In this document: in pieces, positions 36,056 through 48,171 of the stretch | How the letters are laid out: the number at the start of each line of letters is the position of its first letter | How positions within the stretch are numbered: position 1 is the stretch's first letter | Assembly: GCA_030407085.1 (NCBI GenBank) | Contig: CM059583.1 | Coordinates: forward strand, 23,410,001-23,474,000 | Length of the DNA stretch: 64,000 nucleotides | Reading direction: 5' to 3' | Source of the DNA: Trichopria drosophilae | Lineage: Eukaryota > Arthropoda > Insecta > Hymenoptera > Diapriidae | The notes under the pieces: generated by a model | Told to the model about the DNA's origin: nothing | Database searches by the model: none | The model's input: the letters and a program-made list of their open reading frames with translations, nothing else | Made by a program: the position numbers and the translations under genes

Positions 36056-37875
36056 TTTAAGAGTGAATTTTAAAAAATGCCCTGAAAGAATAAAATATCA
36101 CTCGTATTGAAGTGAAACGTTTGCTCTAACTGAATGACTCAATTTTCGCTTCAAGAAATTAAGAAAGAATATAATTGGTTTCTTCTCTTAACCGCAGTAT
36201 TGATTTAGCTTTTTATATATAGTCTTCTTAATGTATGTATATTGATTTCTTTGGAAATTGATATATATTACTTTAAAAAAAAACAGACAACAAATAAATA
36301 TGACACTAATTATATATTAATACTCCCTAAATATAAAAAATGTATTAAAAAATACATATTTATATTTGTACACTAAAAACCAAGAAAAATTGTTATTAAA
36401 ATTATAGTTATTAAACATCATAGATGATATTAATCAATTATTGTTTTGACCAAAAGTAGCTTAATAAACACCAATTAATTGAATGTTGACAACGATTTGG
36501 ATATATTTACTCAATTTCTGTACGGGAAATGGTACGACCGTCACAAATGTTTACCAGCACAGACACTAAAAATAAGTGTTATAAAAACTGTGATCGATTA
36601 TATTCACGTCATTGATGAATATTTAATGTACGTAATAAATTAATAATCATAGTAATATCGTGGACACTAATCTATAATTATATAAATAATATGAGCTCTA
36701 CTTATTTAGACGTAGAACATTAATTTGAAAATATAAAATCTTCAACCATATTTAGAACTTATTTATAAATAAAATAACCACCAATCGGCGATGCTTACCA
36801 TTGACTTGATATTTCAATATTAAGAAATTTAATATTTCAAATAAATTAAGTGGTTCTATACCCATTCCTCATTTTTTACAGCGGAATGTATTGTCATTGA
36901 TGCTACAATGACCTTAGCATTGGAACATGCAGATAAAATAATTTTTTTTTTCAGATTCTCAGAGTGCAATTATTTCATTAAAATCTCAAAAATATGTACG
37001 AAAGTTAATCCGTGTATACTAAATATGAATAAAAGTATCAATGTATTGCCACATCATCTTCAGAAAAATGCATCAATTTTTACGGGATTCCCTCACATAA
37101 AAATATTTACTATAATGACATCTCGTCGACTAACTAGACATCGTGTACTAACTATAAGTACCTTCTTTTAATATTAAATTTCCTTATTCCGATGTGTTTC
37201 ATTTCTTTCTTTACGCCTGCATAATAATTATTGTCAACAGAAATTAAATTAAAAAGTGAAGCTATAAAAGCGCAGGATATTTCAAAGATTATTATTCAAC
37301 CAGTTCAAAACCGTGTTTTTATACAAAAAATTGAACCAGAGAATTTATTTCATGCATTATTAGATGGAGGTCCAATCATTATCAATTAACTGCTTCACTT
37401 TCTTATGGATTTTATTTTCTTATCCTAAATATAAAAGGTGGTTATCTATCTGAAAATTTAGATCATATCTGTCAATGTCAACAGTTAGAATTAAATCGAA
37501 ACAAAGTCTTACTTTCACTTGTAAAACTAAATTTTAGTACACCTCATATAATCAGTGTTTTCTCTATGGTCCAAGTATTTCGGTTCTCTATATAATTTAT
37601 GTAGTTCGTCATAATGTTTTTACATAAAGTTCATGTTACTGTATATTACGAAATATGTATTATGATTTATGCTTAATAAACCTATAATTAGATTTCGTAA
37701 GTGGCAATCAATAAAGAAAAGTAAATCTATATAATAAATAAACACAATATATTTATATTCAATTCATTAAACAATACGTGCGGATGAAAAAGTATAATTC
37801 TTAATCCATATGCGTAATAATGGCAGAAACATTAATGAAAGTTTTTGTTTAAAAAGCTATTTAAATGACATGATT
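36056..37875. other. AT-rich stretch, no gene supported
   Basis: The 87-codon frame at 36908-37171 and fragments near 37260-37390 are not recognisable. No repeats are bounded. Confidence 0.4.
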
Positions 37876-38187
37876 CACGGAGAAAAATGACTCCGCTGGA
37901 TTAGCTGATTCATATCAGCTAAAATTTTCGGCTGGAATTGCCGAAAATATATGCAATTTTAGCTGTTTTGATTCCGCTAATGTAGCCTTAACCCTACTCA
38001 ATTCGCGCTTAGCTCTAAATTTCCGCTACATTAGCTGATTTGTTCCGTTAAATTTGCGTACTTTTTCAGTAAATTTAGCTGAAATTATCGGCTATCCCTA
38101 ACGGAATTCCAACAGCTGTCCCTATAGGATAAAATTGGTAGAATCTGCGGATTTTTCGGCTGATTTTGCTGATTATTTTTCTCCGTG
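37876..38187. mobile_element. 312-bp MITE, CACGGAGAAAAAT family, copy 2
   Basis: Same length and termini as copy 1 at 27521-27832, with about six base differences by eye. The immediate flanks are TT on both sides rather than TA, so either the target dinucleotide differed or one flank has mutated. Confidence 0.85.
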
Positions 38188-38807
38188 TTAAATAAATAAA
38201 ATAAGTTCATATATCATACACATTCATGATTTGTTATTTTAATAACAATTAATAAAATTAATTTTCTTTCTGTACGTAATAATTATGTTAAACGTTATAT
38301 ATTTTTCATACTTTTCATAAAATTATTAGACGAGAAATGGAAGTAACTTTACATTACTTTTAAGTATCAACAGCCGCTCATTTAATTTTTTATCTCATTG
38401 TTTAATTCTACCATATTGTAAATATTCCCACGGTGGAAATTTCCACCATGAAATTTTAATCATTCAGAGATGATATATTTTTAAAATTCATTTCATAAAA
38501 ATACATTTTTCAAAATTCCAAAAGACCGACCAATTACGGAAGATTATCTCGTTAATTTTAGAAACAGCTATAAAATGATTAAATTTCCACACCTGTGTAA
38601 ACGTCAATAATTTTTATTACTCTAAATTTCTCATCGATAATACACTGAGGAAACACAACGATATTAGATATCCGCAAGTGACATCTTATTCCTCTGTATT
38701 ATCTCATTGTCAGTGTACATAGCATCAACTTAGGAAATAAAAATGTTAGTTTACGCCGTACACTCAAAGTAATTCCTCTACCTAAATACTCCTATTATCA
38801 TAGTATA
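38188..38807. other. AT-rich stretch, no gene seen
   Basis: Nothing supportable apart from a small hairpin ggtggaaatttccacc near 38435. Confidence 0.4.
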
Positions 38808-39654
38808 CAATGAGAAAAATATGAGAGTATTTTAATATCAAACGTTGTGGTATTTTACAATTAGTCTACCAATACTACTACAAATATCCAATAATACTAT
38901 AATGATGTCTAAAACTACATATAGTGGTATCAATTACTAAACTCAAAAAAATGTACTGGTTAAATACGACCGTACTATTTTTTCTGGTTATAAAAACCAG
39001 AATTCTGGATAGTTTAATAAGAAAAATAATTGTTTCAACAACATCTCTATTTAAATCAACAATATTTCTGGTTAATCCAACCAGAATTCTGGTTCTTTTA
39101 ACCAGAAAAAATAACAAGGGCCTATTTAAACGGTGACGCGGAAAATTCAACACATAACATTTCAATACACAAACATTTTATCATAAAATTTTTCAACAAA
39201 TGACCATTTCAACATAATATATTAAACATTTTAACTAAATAGATTTTAGGTTAGATTAGGTTATAAGCTTAGGTTAGGTCAGGTTAGCTTAGGTTAGATT
39301 ATGTTATGTTATGTTAGGTTAGGTTTGGTCAGATCATGCTGGGTTAGATTAGGTTAGGTTAGGTTAGGTTTGGTCAGATCATGATAGGTTAGTTAGTTAG
39401 GTTAGGTTCGGTTAGGTTAGATTTTTGTATTATTTTGCGTGTACACTATATAATAGTTATTTTCAATTATTGTGTTGAAATGATCATGGGATGAAATGTC
39501 GTATGCTTAAAAGTGATGTGTTGTATAGTCGTAGTACCATTTAATTATCTTTTCTGATTATTTTAACTATTTTTTTTCTTGGTGTACTTATAGTATAGTT
39601 GGTTTGTATTTAACCACAACAATTAGTATTTTATATCACTGTATTTTCTCAGTG
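38808..39654. mobile_element. TA-flanked composite element with CTGGTTA palindromes and TTAGGT array
   Basis: Left terminus caatgagaaaaata and right terminus tattttctcagtg are inverted and flanked by TA (38806-38807, 39655-39656). The left part (38957-39107) is a run of ctggtta and aaccag words in both orientations, including two aaccagaattctgg palindromes. The right part carries the TTAGGT-type array. Open frames over the palindromic part translate the repeat only. Confidence 0.65.
39245..39422. repeat. Degenerate TTAGGT array
   Basis: About 178 bp of ttaggt hexamers with variants (ttagat, ttatgt, ttggtc) and an internal duplicated block aggtttggtcagatcatg. It resembles the arthropod telomeric TTAGG unit but with a six-base rhythm, a common interstitial repeat in insect genomes. 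Confidence 0.8.
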
Positions 39655-39733
39655 TACAGAATAGAATAATATTAATTGCAAAAATTTCAAATTTCTGAAA
39701 ATGAAACATGAGATGATAGTACTATCATTTCAG

Positions 39734-40037
39734 TTCGAACATTTTGGCATTCCTGATGTATCGCTCTTTAAAGTTCGTGTGCGGTTACATGATTTGCGAC
39801 GATGCTTCGGTCCGATACAATGGGAAATCGATTTTGCACGTAAATTTTGTCGTGTCCTTCACCTGCGGACAATTAAATATAGGTTTGGAAGAACCTCGAC
39901 TTCCGGTCGCGAAGCACAGCTGCGACGACAAGCCGTTTTTGTTCGCACGCCGCTTTCACGGGAAACCACGGGGTTTTATTCTATGTTACGATTCGATGGA
40001 TAAGCCCAACTATTGGCATTATAAAATAGCAGGAAAG
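39734..40037 (+). CDS. Possible internal exon, unidentified protein
   Basis: A GC-richer block is bounded by an acceptor-like atttcAG at 39732-39733 and a donor-like AAAG|GTTTGT after 40037, giving 304 nt that end in phase 0. The frame reads about 101 codons, with FLMYRSLKFVCGYMICDD near the start and HGKPRGFILCYDSMDKP near the end. It has six cysteines and mixed third-position use. A competing frame (39701-40003, 100 codons) is also open, so direction and frame are not settled. No domain is recognised; it could equally be a fragment of a transposable-element gene. The polypyrimidine tract is short. Confidence 0.3.
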
Positions 40038-40767
40038 GTTTGTTCCATCTGTTCATGTTTCTAGTTAGAACCTTTCACATTTTTATCGGATTATGTAAAA
40101 TAAATCATAAAAATGTGTTAGGGCGGAAAAAACTACTTTTTGTTTGCCTTTGACAATTCCGATATCACTTTTGAATGGATTTTTCGTGCGGAAAACGATG
40201 TCGATAGTGGAATTGTCCTATCATGTCGCATTTTAGAGAAAAGTGAGGTTAAATATGCAAAAATGTGAATTTTTGCCATATAGAGAAAAAATTGTAGGGC
40301 TTTAAAAAATCTTTAAAACTACAGAATCATTGAATCTGCGAATTCTTAACAGCTCTATATGAGCATTATTATTTTGACTGAGTTATCTGGTCAATATATC
40401 AAACGTCATCAATAAAATACAGAAACATCGTCCCTGACAACATTATTCGAGATCGATAAAAAAAATCGAAATATATTTTATTTGTTTTTTATGGACGTAA
40501 CGCATTTCGTGACTGCTTCAGTGCCGCTATATTTACGGTAAATTTTTACTTTCAGCATGAATAAATTCGAGGAGCACCTGTTCAAATATTTTTTTAGTTG
40601 AATAATAAAAATGTTTTTAAATTTTGTGAACTTTGTTTTATTAAAGCGTGAAAGGGTTGTGGAACATTTTGAAAGAATTGAATACGACATAACATGGTCT
40701 ATTGCCATATTAATTAATTCAGAAATATAAATGCTGGTAAAAGTCCAGACAAAGGTCTAGTGCATTT
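40038..40767. other. AT-rich stretch, no gene seen
   Basis: Nothing supportable was found. The words gacaattccgatatca and gatagtggaattgtc near 40150-40225 form a short inverted pair. Confidence 0.4.
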
Positions 40768-40776
40768 GATGATTAG

Positions 40777-40970
40777 GCCGGGGAACAAAGTTCCGAAAAT
40801 CAACACACCGAAAGGCGAAAATTACGACATAGCATGGCTCCAGCGTGATTTTCTTCACTTTGTCTTTGAAAATATGGAAAAAATAAAGCAAATTAAAATA
40901 CCTTGGACTCACGCAATATCGAAATTTTAGCCTTTCGGGGTTTTGATTTTCGGAACTTTGTTCCCCGCCC
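40777..40970. mobile_element. Mutator-like MITE with 9-bp target duplication
   Basis: Inverted termini of about 45 bp (ggggaacaaagttccgaaaa on the left, its complement on the right) enclose a 194-bp element. Flanking 9-mers gatgattag (40768-40776) and gaagattag (40971-40979) match at eight of nine positions. Long terminal repeats with 9-bp duplications are typical of the Mutator superfamily. It is non-coding. Confidence 0.75.
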
Positions 40971-40979
40971 GAAGATTAG

Positions 40980-41654
40980 TAATAAATAAAGTAAACAAAA
41001 GTAAATATTTGTTTAGTATTTTTACTGAATTTATGACGATGTCCAAATATTTCGAAAACTTTCATGATTCCTCCCGTACTAAAGTACGTAAAAGTATTAA
41101 AATACATTGGAAATAGCCACATAATTTTGATGTTCTAATGACACTCAATAATGACTATTCAATGATAAAACAATTTTCTGTCGAACTACTAGTCTAGGAA
41201 ATAATTAATAGTATGAAATACGTAAAATAATAATTCTATTTCATTTTCGTATTTAGTACATCATTACAATATTCTTTATGCATGAAACTGATCTAAAACT
41301 ATGGTCTCAATTTAAAAATGCAAAATCGAAATTAGTAATTTGTAAACCATAGTCAATTTTTAATGTACTTTAAGTACAACTTTCCAACGGAACTTGTTAT
41401 AAACTTAAATACGATAAATGAATCTCATCAATGTTGAATTAAAAGTTTGCATTATAACCGGCTTCACTTACTAATTGCTCTCAAATTACAAACGTGCGTA
41501 ATTTTCTGTGAGTGCCGTAAGCATAGAGTTTCGTAATTATTTAAACCTATTAAACAACAGTCCAAATTATAAAAATACATTTTTTAAACAAAGTATACAA
41601 ATATTCAAAATGTATATAATTTGAGTAACACTATCAAGTCGATATTTAAAACAT
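40980..41654. other. AT-rich stretch, no gene seen
   Basis: Nothing supportable was found. Confidence 0.45.
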
Positions 41655-41995
41655 TGGGTACGAGTCGAAAAAACGACAAATCAAAAAGCTGACAGGTAAA
41701 AAAACCGACAGTCAAAAAACCGACAGTCAAAAAGCCAACACATAAAAACAAGACACATCAACATGTGGACAGTTATTTTTAGGTTGCGGGTCGAAAAACT
41801 GACAAATCAAAAAGCCTATTGTTCAAAAAACCAACATGCAAAAATTAATAATCGAAAAGCCGACACATAAAAATTAGGCACATGGACAAGCCGACAATCA
41901 TTTTTTGAAATGTCGGTTTCTTTATTGTCGGCTTTTCGATAGTCGGTTTTTTGACCTGTCGGCTTTTTAATTTGTCGGTTTTTCGACCCGCACCC
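41655..41995. mobile_element. AAAAAACCGACAG keyword foldback element, copy B
   Basis: It begins gggtacgagtcgaaaa and ends ttcgacccgcaccc. Two tandem left heads are present: the second, gcgggtcgaaaaactgac, starts near 41789. The right half is one run of complementary words (gtcggctttt, gtcggttttttgacc). The layout suggests one element inserted in, or partly duplicated from, another. Confidence 0.75.
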
Positions 41996-43929
41996 AAAAC
42001 ATCATGTTTTAACAAATTAGAATTTCATGGTCGGAGTCAACTTAAAAAATGTCCCATTTCCTGTTAGGTGGAGTTTCATTATTTAAAATTACAGAGATTC
42101 TTATATTACAACACAACTTTCTTGTAGAGTTAGGTCATATCAGGAAACTCACTGCAATGATGGATAATTTAAATATCGCGTGTATGAGGCGTTCTTTTAA
42201 CAAAAAATAAATATATCTTATAAACTAGAATACCAATAGCGATAGTAACTCTACGATACCACATTCGATTATTTTCAGCTAATTTTCTTTAGTAACGTGA
42301 CATCAAACAGATTCTATTTTTAATTTTATCCGAGTAAAACTTACAGTATTATGGAACGTTGAAGTATTAGATAAAATAAAACGGTATTTGTTACTATTTA
42401 ACCAATTTAACTAGAAAACAAATAACAATGATAATAAGCAACTATAAACTATTTTTCACGTGTTTCAAAAATGAAATTATTTATTTTATGTGTTCTGAAA
42501 CATTTGTAATTCCTTCCAAGCTTTTTAAAATTTATAAAGGCATTGCGAAAAAAGGAGCATCATTTTAATAAGGTTATTATAAGAAGTAATTTTCTTCAGC
42601 ATTGCAGGATTACGTATTCTGCGACTATGCATTCCGCGCAAGAAACATTTAGCATGCATGAAGTATTTTCATCGGAGTGAGACGAAAAATATGATGTACA
42701 TTCAAGAATTGCAGAGTATCTTCAGTTTCTAATAAAATTATACGAATCAGTGCTTTTGATAGAAAATATGATAATTTTTCGATTTCACTTCGATAATTCA
42801 AAACCATTAAGTATTCATGTAGTTTTTCTGGAAATTTAATCGAATTGCGTAAAGCAATTTCTGCATACGTATATAATTGAATAAAATTGACAGCGACTGT
42901 CATTTTCTACGTCGAAACATTTCTTCATGCATTGTGATTCTAACGATAACTATTTTCAGAGGACACTTTCATTTTACAAATCTTTGAAATTCGTTTAGTG
43001 TAACTCATATTTTTTATAAGATTCATTAAACATAAAAAAAATTTTCACTAATTTGGAGCCAGATTTCGTTAAATTATATTAATATTTATACATTTAAACA
43101 TTTTTTTACTTCAGTAGGTGGTTTTTGTTTACATTATATTCGTAATTTATAACAATTAGAATATTGAAGCCAGCACTCAATGTTCGTAACTTTAAAACAT
43201 TTGTTTGACAATATTTTTCAGTTTTAACAGTTTATTGGAACCTGTTAAATATTTTGAGTCTTTTCTGATAAGAATGGTTTTATCTGAAAAGTACATGTTT
43301 TACAAAGAGGCAAAGGCCATTCTTTCTTTTTAAAATGTAGTGTTTGCAATAAACGAGTAGTAGACCGTGAATATCAATCACAATGATAACAAATGCTATG
43401 GATTGCATAGTTTACATGTGCCAAGGACCAGAAAGCTTATTGAACCCTTTAACTCACAATATTCTCTAGAAGTTTTACTTTTATTTATATGCTTCCTTTA
43501 ATAATGAAAACTTCGGACTATTTCGATATAAATCGACATCCTAATGTTTACGAGATCGTTCTTTAATATTCTGAGGTCAAAATTCAAATATTCAGCCATT
43601 TTTCTGCATTTTTTTTAGCTATCAGAACATTGCAATTTTATTGGATTAAGATGAATAAAATACTCAAATTTTAAGAAAAGAAAGTACTTCATTGTAACGA
43701 CCTAAAAATTTATTTATTAGCTAAAAAATTATGAAAAAGAATGAAAAGTTCTTAGAATTCATCTAGTATATTCTAATTACTTGCAAGATTTTTAGTAATA
43801 TTTTGAGACATTATTTTTTTTAATCTTTATCGACTCTTCCTTGGAAGATTCACTTTTAATGAGGTGACGTTTAAGTCACTGTAGTGAAGTCGTTAATTCT
43901 ATATTTTAGCAGAAAAATGCTCAATCTTA
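41996..43929. other. AT-rich stretch, no gene supported
   Basis: The 84-codon minus-strand frame at 42903-42649 begins MTVAVNFIQL and looks somewhat protein-like, but it has no recognisable domain or splice context. Nothing else is supportable. Confidence 0.35.
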
Positions 43930-44312
43930 AGGGGGTTCTAAAGAATTCCTCCGGTAAGTTGGAAAATTTTATTACAAAAAGTAAATTGAAGAGGGCTGAA
44001 TAAAATTTTACAAATTGCAGCTCTGTAAAGATCTAAATATTGTAGACGGTTTCCTAGAAAATATCACAGACATTAAATGTGACAATAATTTCCTGAAATA
44101 ACGAAAAACCACTGTTTTCAAAATTTCAAAAGTCAAAACTTATTTCGAAAATTCTTGGTTAGTTCTCAATCAATTTCTTTGGTATTTTGTAAGATATCGT
44201 CTATAGTAATTAAAATCACCATTGCGGAGCCCGAAGTTTGAAAAATCCCATTTTTATTTACGGTTTTTAGTGAAAGTTCCTATCTTATCGGCGGAACACT
44301 TATGAACCCCCT
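43930..44312. mobile_element. TA-flanked element, AGGGGGTTC family, copy 1
   Basis: Ends agggggttctaaag and tatgaaccccct are inverted, and TA flanks both (43928-43929, 44313-44314). Interior blocks (acggtttcctagaaaata, tcaatttctttggtattttg) recur in copy 2 at 47585-47938. Confidence 0.7.
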
Positions 44313-44436
44313 TACAAACGGTAACTTAGTCTTCATGTAATGAAAATTAAGTGGCTTATATCTAGTTAAATATTAAATTTCTTTATGAATGATTTTTCAT
44401 TCCAAGACATTTTAGTACAGGCAACGAACGGATTGA

Positions 44437-45622
44437 CTCTCAACAAATTGCAACAGGACGATTTTTACGTGATAATTACTTAAAAAATGAGTTAAAAAAC
44501 ATATCCAAAATCGCCGAAAATTGGAGTGGGATAGAGCTGTTTTTTTTTACAAATACGCCTAATTTTTTTTATTATCATTATAGCGCAAAATATGTCAAAC
44601 AAAAGTTGTAGGAAATGTAAAAATCTAAAAAAAGCGTAAGAACGATAATTTCTCTATCTGTCGCCATTTTTGAGATAACAGCTTGGAAATTTGCAACTTA
44701 TTAAAATGTTGGTCAAAAGAAGCCTTATTCTTATTTTTGTCTTGTGAAGTATATATAATCGTTAATATAATTTGATTTGAAAGATAAATCTTATGTTCTG
44801 AGCCCTACTCTTAACCGCACACTTACTTATAATACAGAAACCCATTTTAAACACAGGAATGTTACACACCTAGCGGTGAATAACTGAAGCTTCGATTATA
44901 CTTGTAGGAAGAATAATACGGGCCTAGACAGAATGGACTTTTAGCCGCACTTAGCTATAATTAATATTGTTAAAATAAACAACTATATGTACGAAAGAAA
45001 CCAAAAAAGTGCGTTACTTCTGAGCTTACAGTTTTCAGTTTTAAAAGTTAAAAGTTAGTGATTAAAAGGTCATGGTCATGATACATAGGCCTAATGTCAT
45101 TGCAGTCTATCGAAACATGCTATCAATTTCTACTGATTATGCAACTAGACAGCTGGGAAGTTGTGCAATGTGATATAAAATGTCTATTTGTCCGACATAA
45201 CCTCACTTTTCTTGGAAATAAGACCTAAAAGGGGGATATTGTGAGCATTAGCATTTTTAGCGTCAAAATATATCGGACATTATATATACCTTACAAAAAA
45301 ACAGAACAATGCTCGTTTTGACCAAAATTTTAATCAGTTGCAACTTTCCAAGCCATTATCTCAAAAATGGTAACAGAGAGTGAAAATACAGTACTTACCT
45401 TTTCTATACATTGTTTCACTTCCTACAACTCTTGTTTGACTTATTTGGTGCTGTAATGCGTCATTGAAAAGTTATAGCCATTTTAAAATAAAATTAGGCC
45501 TATTTTGTAAAAAAACAGCTTTCCCCCACTCCCATTTTCGTCGATTTTGGATATGTCTTTTAACTCATTTTTTTTAGTAATTATCACGTAAAAATCGGTC
45601 CTGTTGCAATTGGTTCCTTGTT
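44437..45622. mobile_element. Large foldback element with ~280-bp arms
   Basis: The left arm (ttgcaacaggacgattttta, cgtgataattact, aaatgagttaaaa, ttttgagataacagcttgg, to about 44705) is complementary to 45330-45622 (ccaagccattatctcaaaaa, taattatcacgtaaaaatcg, cctgttgcaa). The loop is AT-rich and non-coding. Outer limits are uncertain by tens of bases. Confidence 0.75.
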
Positions 45623-45789
45623 ACCCCCTATTTGTTCGTTCGTTTATTTAGAGAAAAATCAATACTTCCAAATCAAAAATCATGTTGGTCAATTTGTCAC
45701 AGAATGATCTCAAATAAAATTTATTGCAGAAATCAAAAATGTACTCTTCGATCGAACAAATGTCAAATTTATGGGGTACTTCAACCACC

Positions 45790-46150
45790 TATTCTATTGT
45801 CTTATGGAGACGTGCTCTTCGTTCGCGCGAGTGAATCGCATCACGTGCGCTGCAAGAATGCTCTCGCCGGTGAACTGCGGCGGGGAAAATGAAAATTGTG
45901 CACTGAAACTGCTCGTATGCAGTTGATCGTGGCACTCGAAATATACGGGTAACGTTGCTTGTCACGCATCACAGAGTTGCGAAGTTTTCACCCAGAAGCC
46001 GGAACGTGGAACGTGACGGGAAATGGAATGTGCACTCCGTGAAATGGAATATTTCTTGAACTTCGATCCGCATCAGCGTCAACATCGGCCGGTCTTTCCA
46101 AGTTCAAATTTAATGACAGCGAAAACTGAAAAGCTGTCCGCCAACATTAT
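45790..46150. promoter_or_regulatory. CpG-rich island, possible promoter
   Basis: A CpG- and GC-rich block in AT-rich DNA (cgttcgcgcgagtgaatcgc, catcacgtgcgctgc, ctcgccggtgaactgcgg) with an E-box-like cacgtg. Open frames on both strands (for example 45632-45892 and 46023-46232 plus) are unrecognised. It could be the promoter or 5' non-coding exon of a gene whose coding exons lie elsewhere, such as the minus-strand exons near 31 kb. Confidence 0.3.
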
Positions 46151-46369
46151 TTCGAACCTCGTCAGACTCTCACTTTTCCCAAAATTTTTCTATGAAAAAA
46201 ACGAAATTGCAAATCTTCGCATGCAATCTTAACTAACATCATTTTGCAAACTGAAAACAAATTTGAAACTCCATTTCATATTATTATTAAACGTCTTTGT
46301 TATAAATTAACAAAATTATTATAAAAGTGGATAAATTTGCATTAAATGAAGCATTCGATGTAAACGATG

Positions 46370-46710
46370 TATTGGAATTGTTGGAAATATAGAATATTTA
46401 TACTTATTTCCGATAATTCTCGATCAATTATCAATTAATTTCTTTAGTAATTTTTTTGGAAATCGCATGTAATAAGTATATTACCATTTACAGACGCCAA
46501 ATTTCGAAAAACGGATTCAGTAATTTTGAATTTACAGGTTTCAGTGTTAATTCCTACTTGAACATCGTTTTCCCTCACTGATGATTTCTGATTTTGGCAT
46601 AAAGAATGAAACGTAAATAAAAATTCTTATTATTATGGTAACTGAATTAAACCGCTAATTTTAATTCCTACTTTATCGGCAGGTTACTTTAAAATATGCG
46701 TAAGAGGGTT
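46370..46710. repeat. Degenerate relative of the AGGGGGTTC family
   Basis: Blocks tcaattaatttctttagtaa and attcctactttatcggc resemble the right half of copy 1 (tcaatttctttggtatt, ttcctatcttatcgg), and taagagggttctaa near 46701 resembles a terminus. The order is disturbed. Confidence 0.35.
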
Positions 46711-47584
46711 CTAACGCCGCTCGATTGATAACGTCAATGCTAACCCAAAATATTCAATTTAAACAGAAATTAATTATATTTTCAAGTCCAAATTTATTTT
46801 AGTACATTTTTATGTTTTTCTAAATGTGCATACAATTTGAAAAAAAATCGGTTTCGACATGGGAAGAAATTTGCAAGAATATAATTGAAATTACATTTTT
46901 GCATTTTTCATATTACATTTTTATTTTTGCAAACTCTCGCCAAATTTTAATACGACTAAAAAATATGTAAAATGACCATTAAAAATAGATTTGGAAAATA
47001 TATTTAGTGTTTGTTTATTTGAATATTTTCGTTAGTATTTGACGCAATCAACCAAACGACTTCAACAGCCTCTTCAGGCCTACTCCGGCGGTAATGTAAC
47101 TTCATAACCTCAAAAATGTAAATTATTCAGAAACAAGACGTCGTATCTAGTCCAAATCTATTTTAGGATACTTTGGCATGTTTTTTATGCCGGTTCAGAA
47201 TTAGTCGAGAATTTACAAAAAAAAATAGTCAAACAGTTCGAATTTTACCACCAATTTTATTCTTTCAAATTCTGTTTAGTTATTGTTTGAATCGTTTGTT
47301 CTTTATATAAATAATATAGTTCGTTACTACAATATTACCGTAATAAAGTAATTCATTGTGAATTCAATTTGGAACATTTGATTTTTGATGAAAATACAAC
47401 GTCGGTAAAAACGAATTCGGTTAAAGTAGCGAGTTGTTATTTGGCCCCTCCTGGAGTGTGAAATACCCGGAAAGAAAAGTTCAGCAATTTGCCTGAAAAA
47501 TTTCAGCAGTTCTTCTTGGAGCTTCTATGTCGAAGTCTTTATTTCTATCAGTGAAAGCCTACTCTGGAGAAAGGGTGACTACTA
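46711..47584. other. AT-rich stretch, no gene seen
   Basis: Nothing supportable was found. Confidence 0.4.
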
Positions 47585-47938
47585 AGGGGGTTCTAAAGTG
47601 TAAAGTAAATGTTCACTAACAATAGTGAATAAAAAATGACCAAATCGATTTTTCAAAATTCGGACTTTGTAAGAGACTAATTACTACAGACGAAATATAG
47701 AAAATATTAAAGAAATTAATTGAGAACTTACCGAGAATTTTGGGAAAAAAGTGATTTTTATTTATTTTCAAAAATTTTTAGACAGTTCTAAATTAATGTC
47801 TCTGGTATTATCTAGGAAACCGTCTGTCGTTATTAGAAATGGCCTTACAGAGTCCGAAATCGCATAATTTCATTCAGTCATCTTTAAGTTACGTTTATAG
47901 TGAAATTTTCTACCTTACAGACCACTTTAGAACCCCCT
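47585..47938. mobile_element. AGGGGGTTC family element, copy 2
   Basis: Inverted ends agggggttctaaagtg and cactttagaaccccct. TA is present on the left (47583-47584); the right flank is TC. The interior is inverted relative to copy 1 in places (tcggactttgtaag / cttacagagtccga). Confidence 0.7.
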
Positions 47939-48171
47939 TCACGAATGACAACTCACAGTTTATGAAGTGATGATAAATCACTATTAGAGCGTAACAATTT
48001 GCTGTACTCGTCCTAGAGTGGCTCAATTTTCACTCTGAATTTTCACTCCAAGAAATTTAAATAAAACGTAAAATTGCCGTTAATTTCGAAATCGTAAAAC
48101 AAATTTTTAAATAGGTAATAGGTGCACTATTGATATATAATTTAGAATCTTTGTCCACGAATCTTAAACTA

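Noticed and set aside
39245..39422. TTAGGT array as a chromosome end
   Set aside because: It is degenerate, short, internal to a TA-flanked element and has sequence on both sides, so it is interstitial.
42649..42903. 84-codon minus-strand frame
   Set aside because: Somewhat protein-like but without domain, splice sites or composition change.
46578..46620. CTGATGA followed by GAAAC, a possible further hammerhead
   Set aside because: Stem II would need an extra base before GAAA and no stem I or cleavage triplet partner is present.
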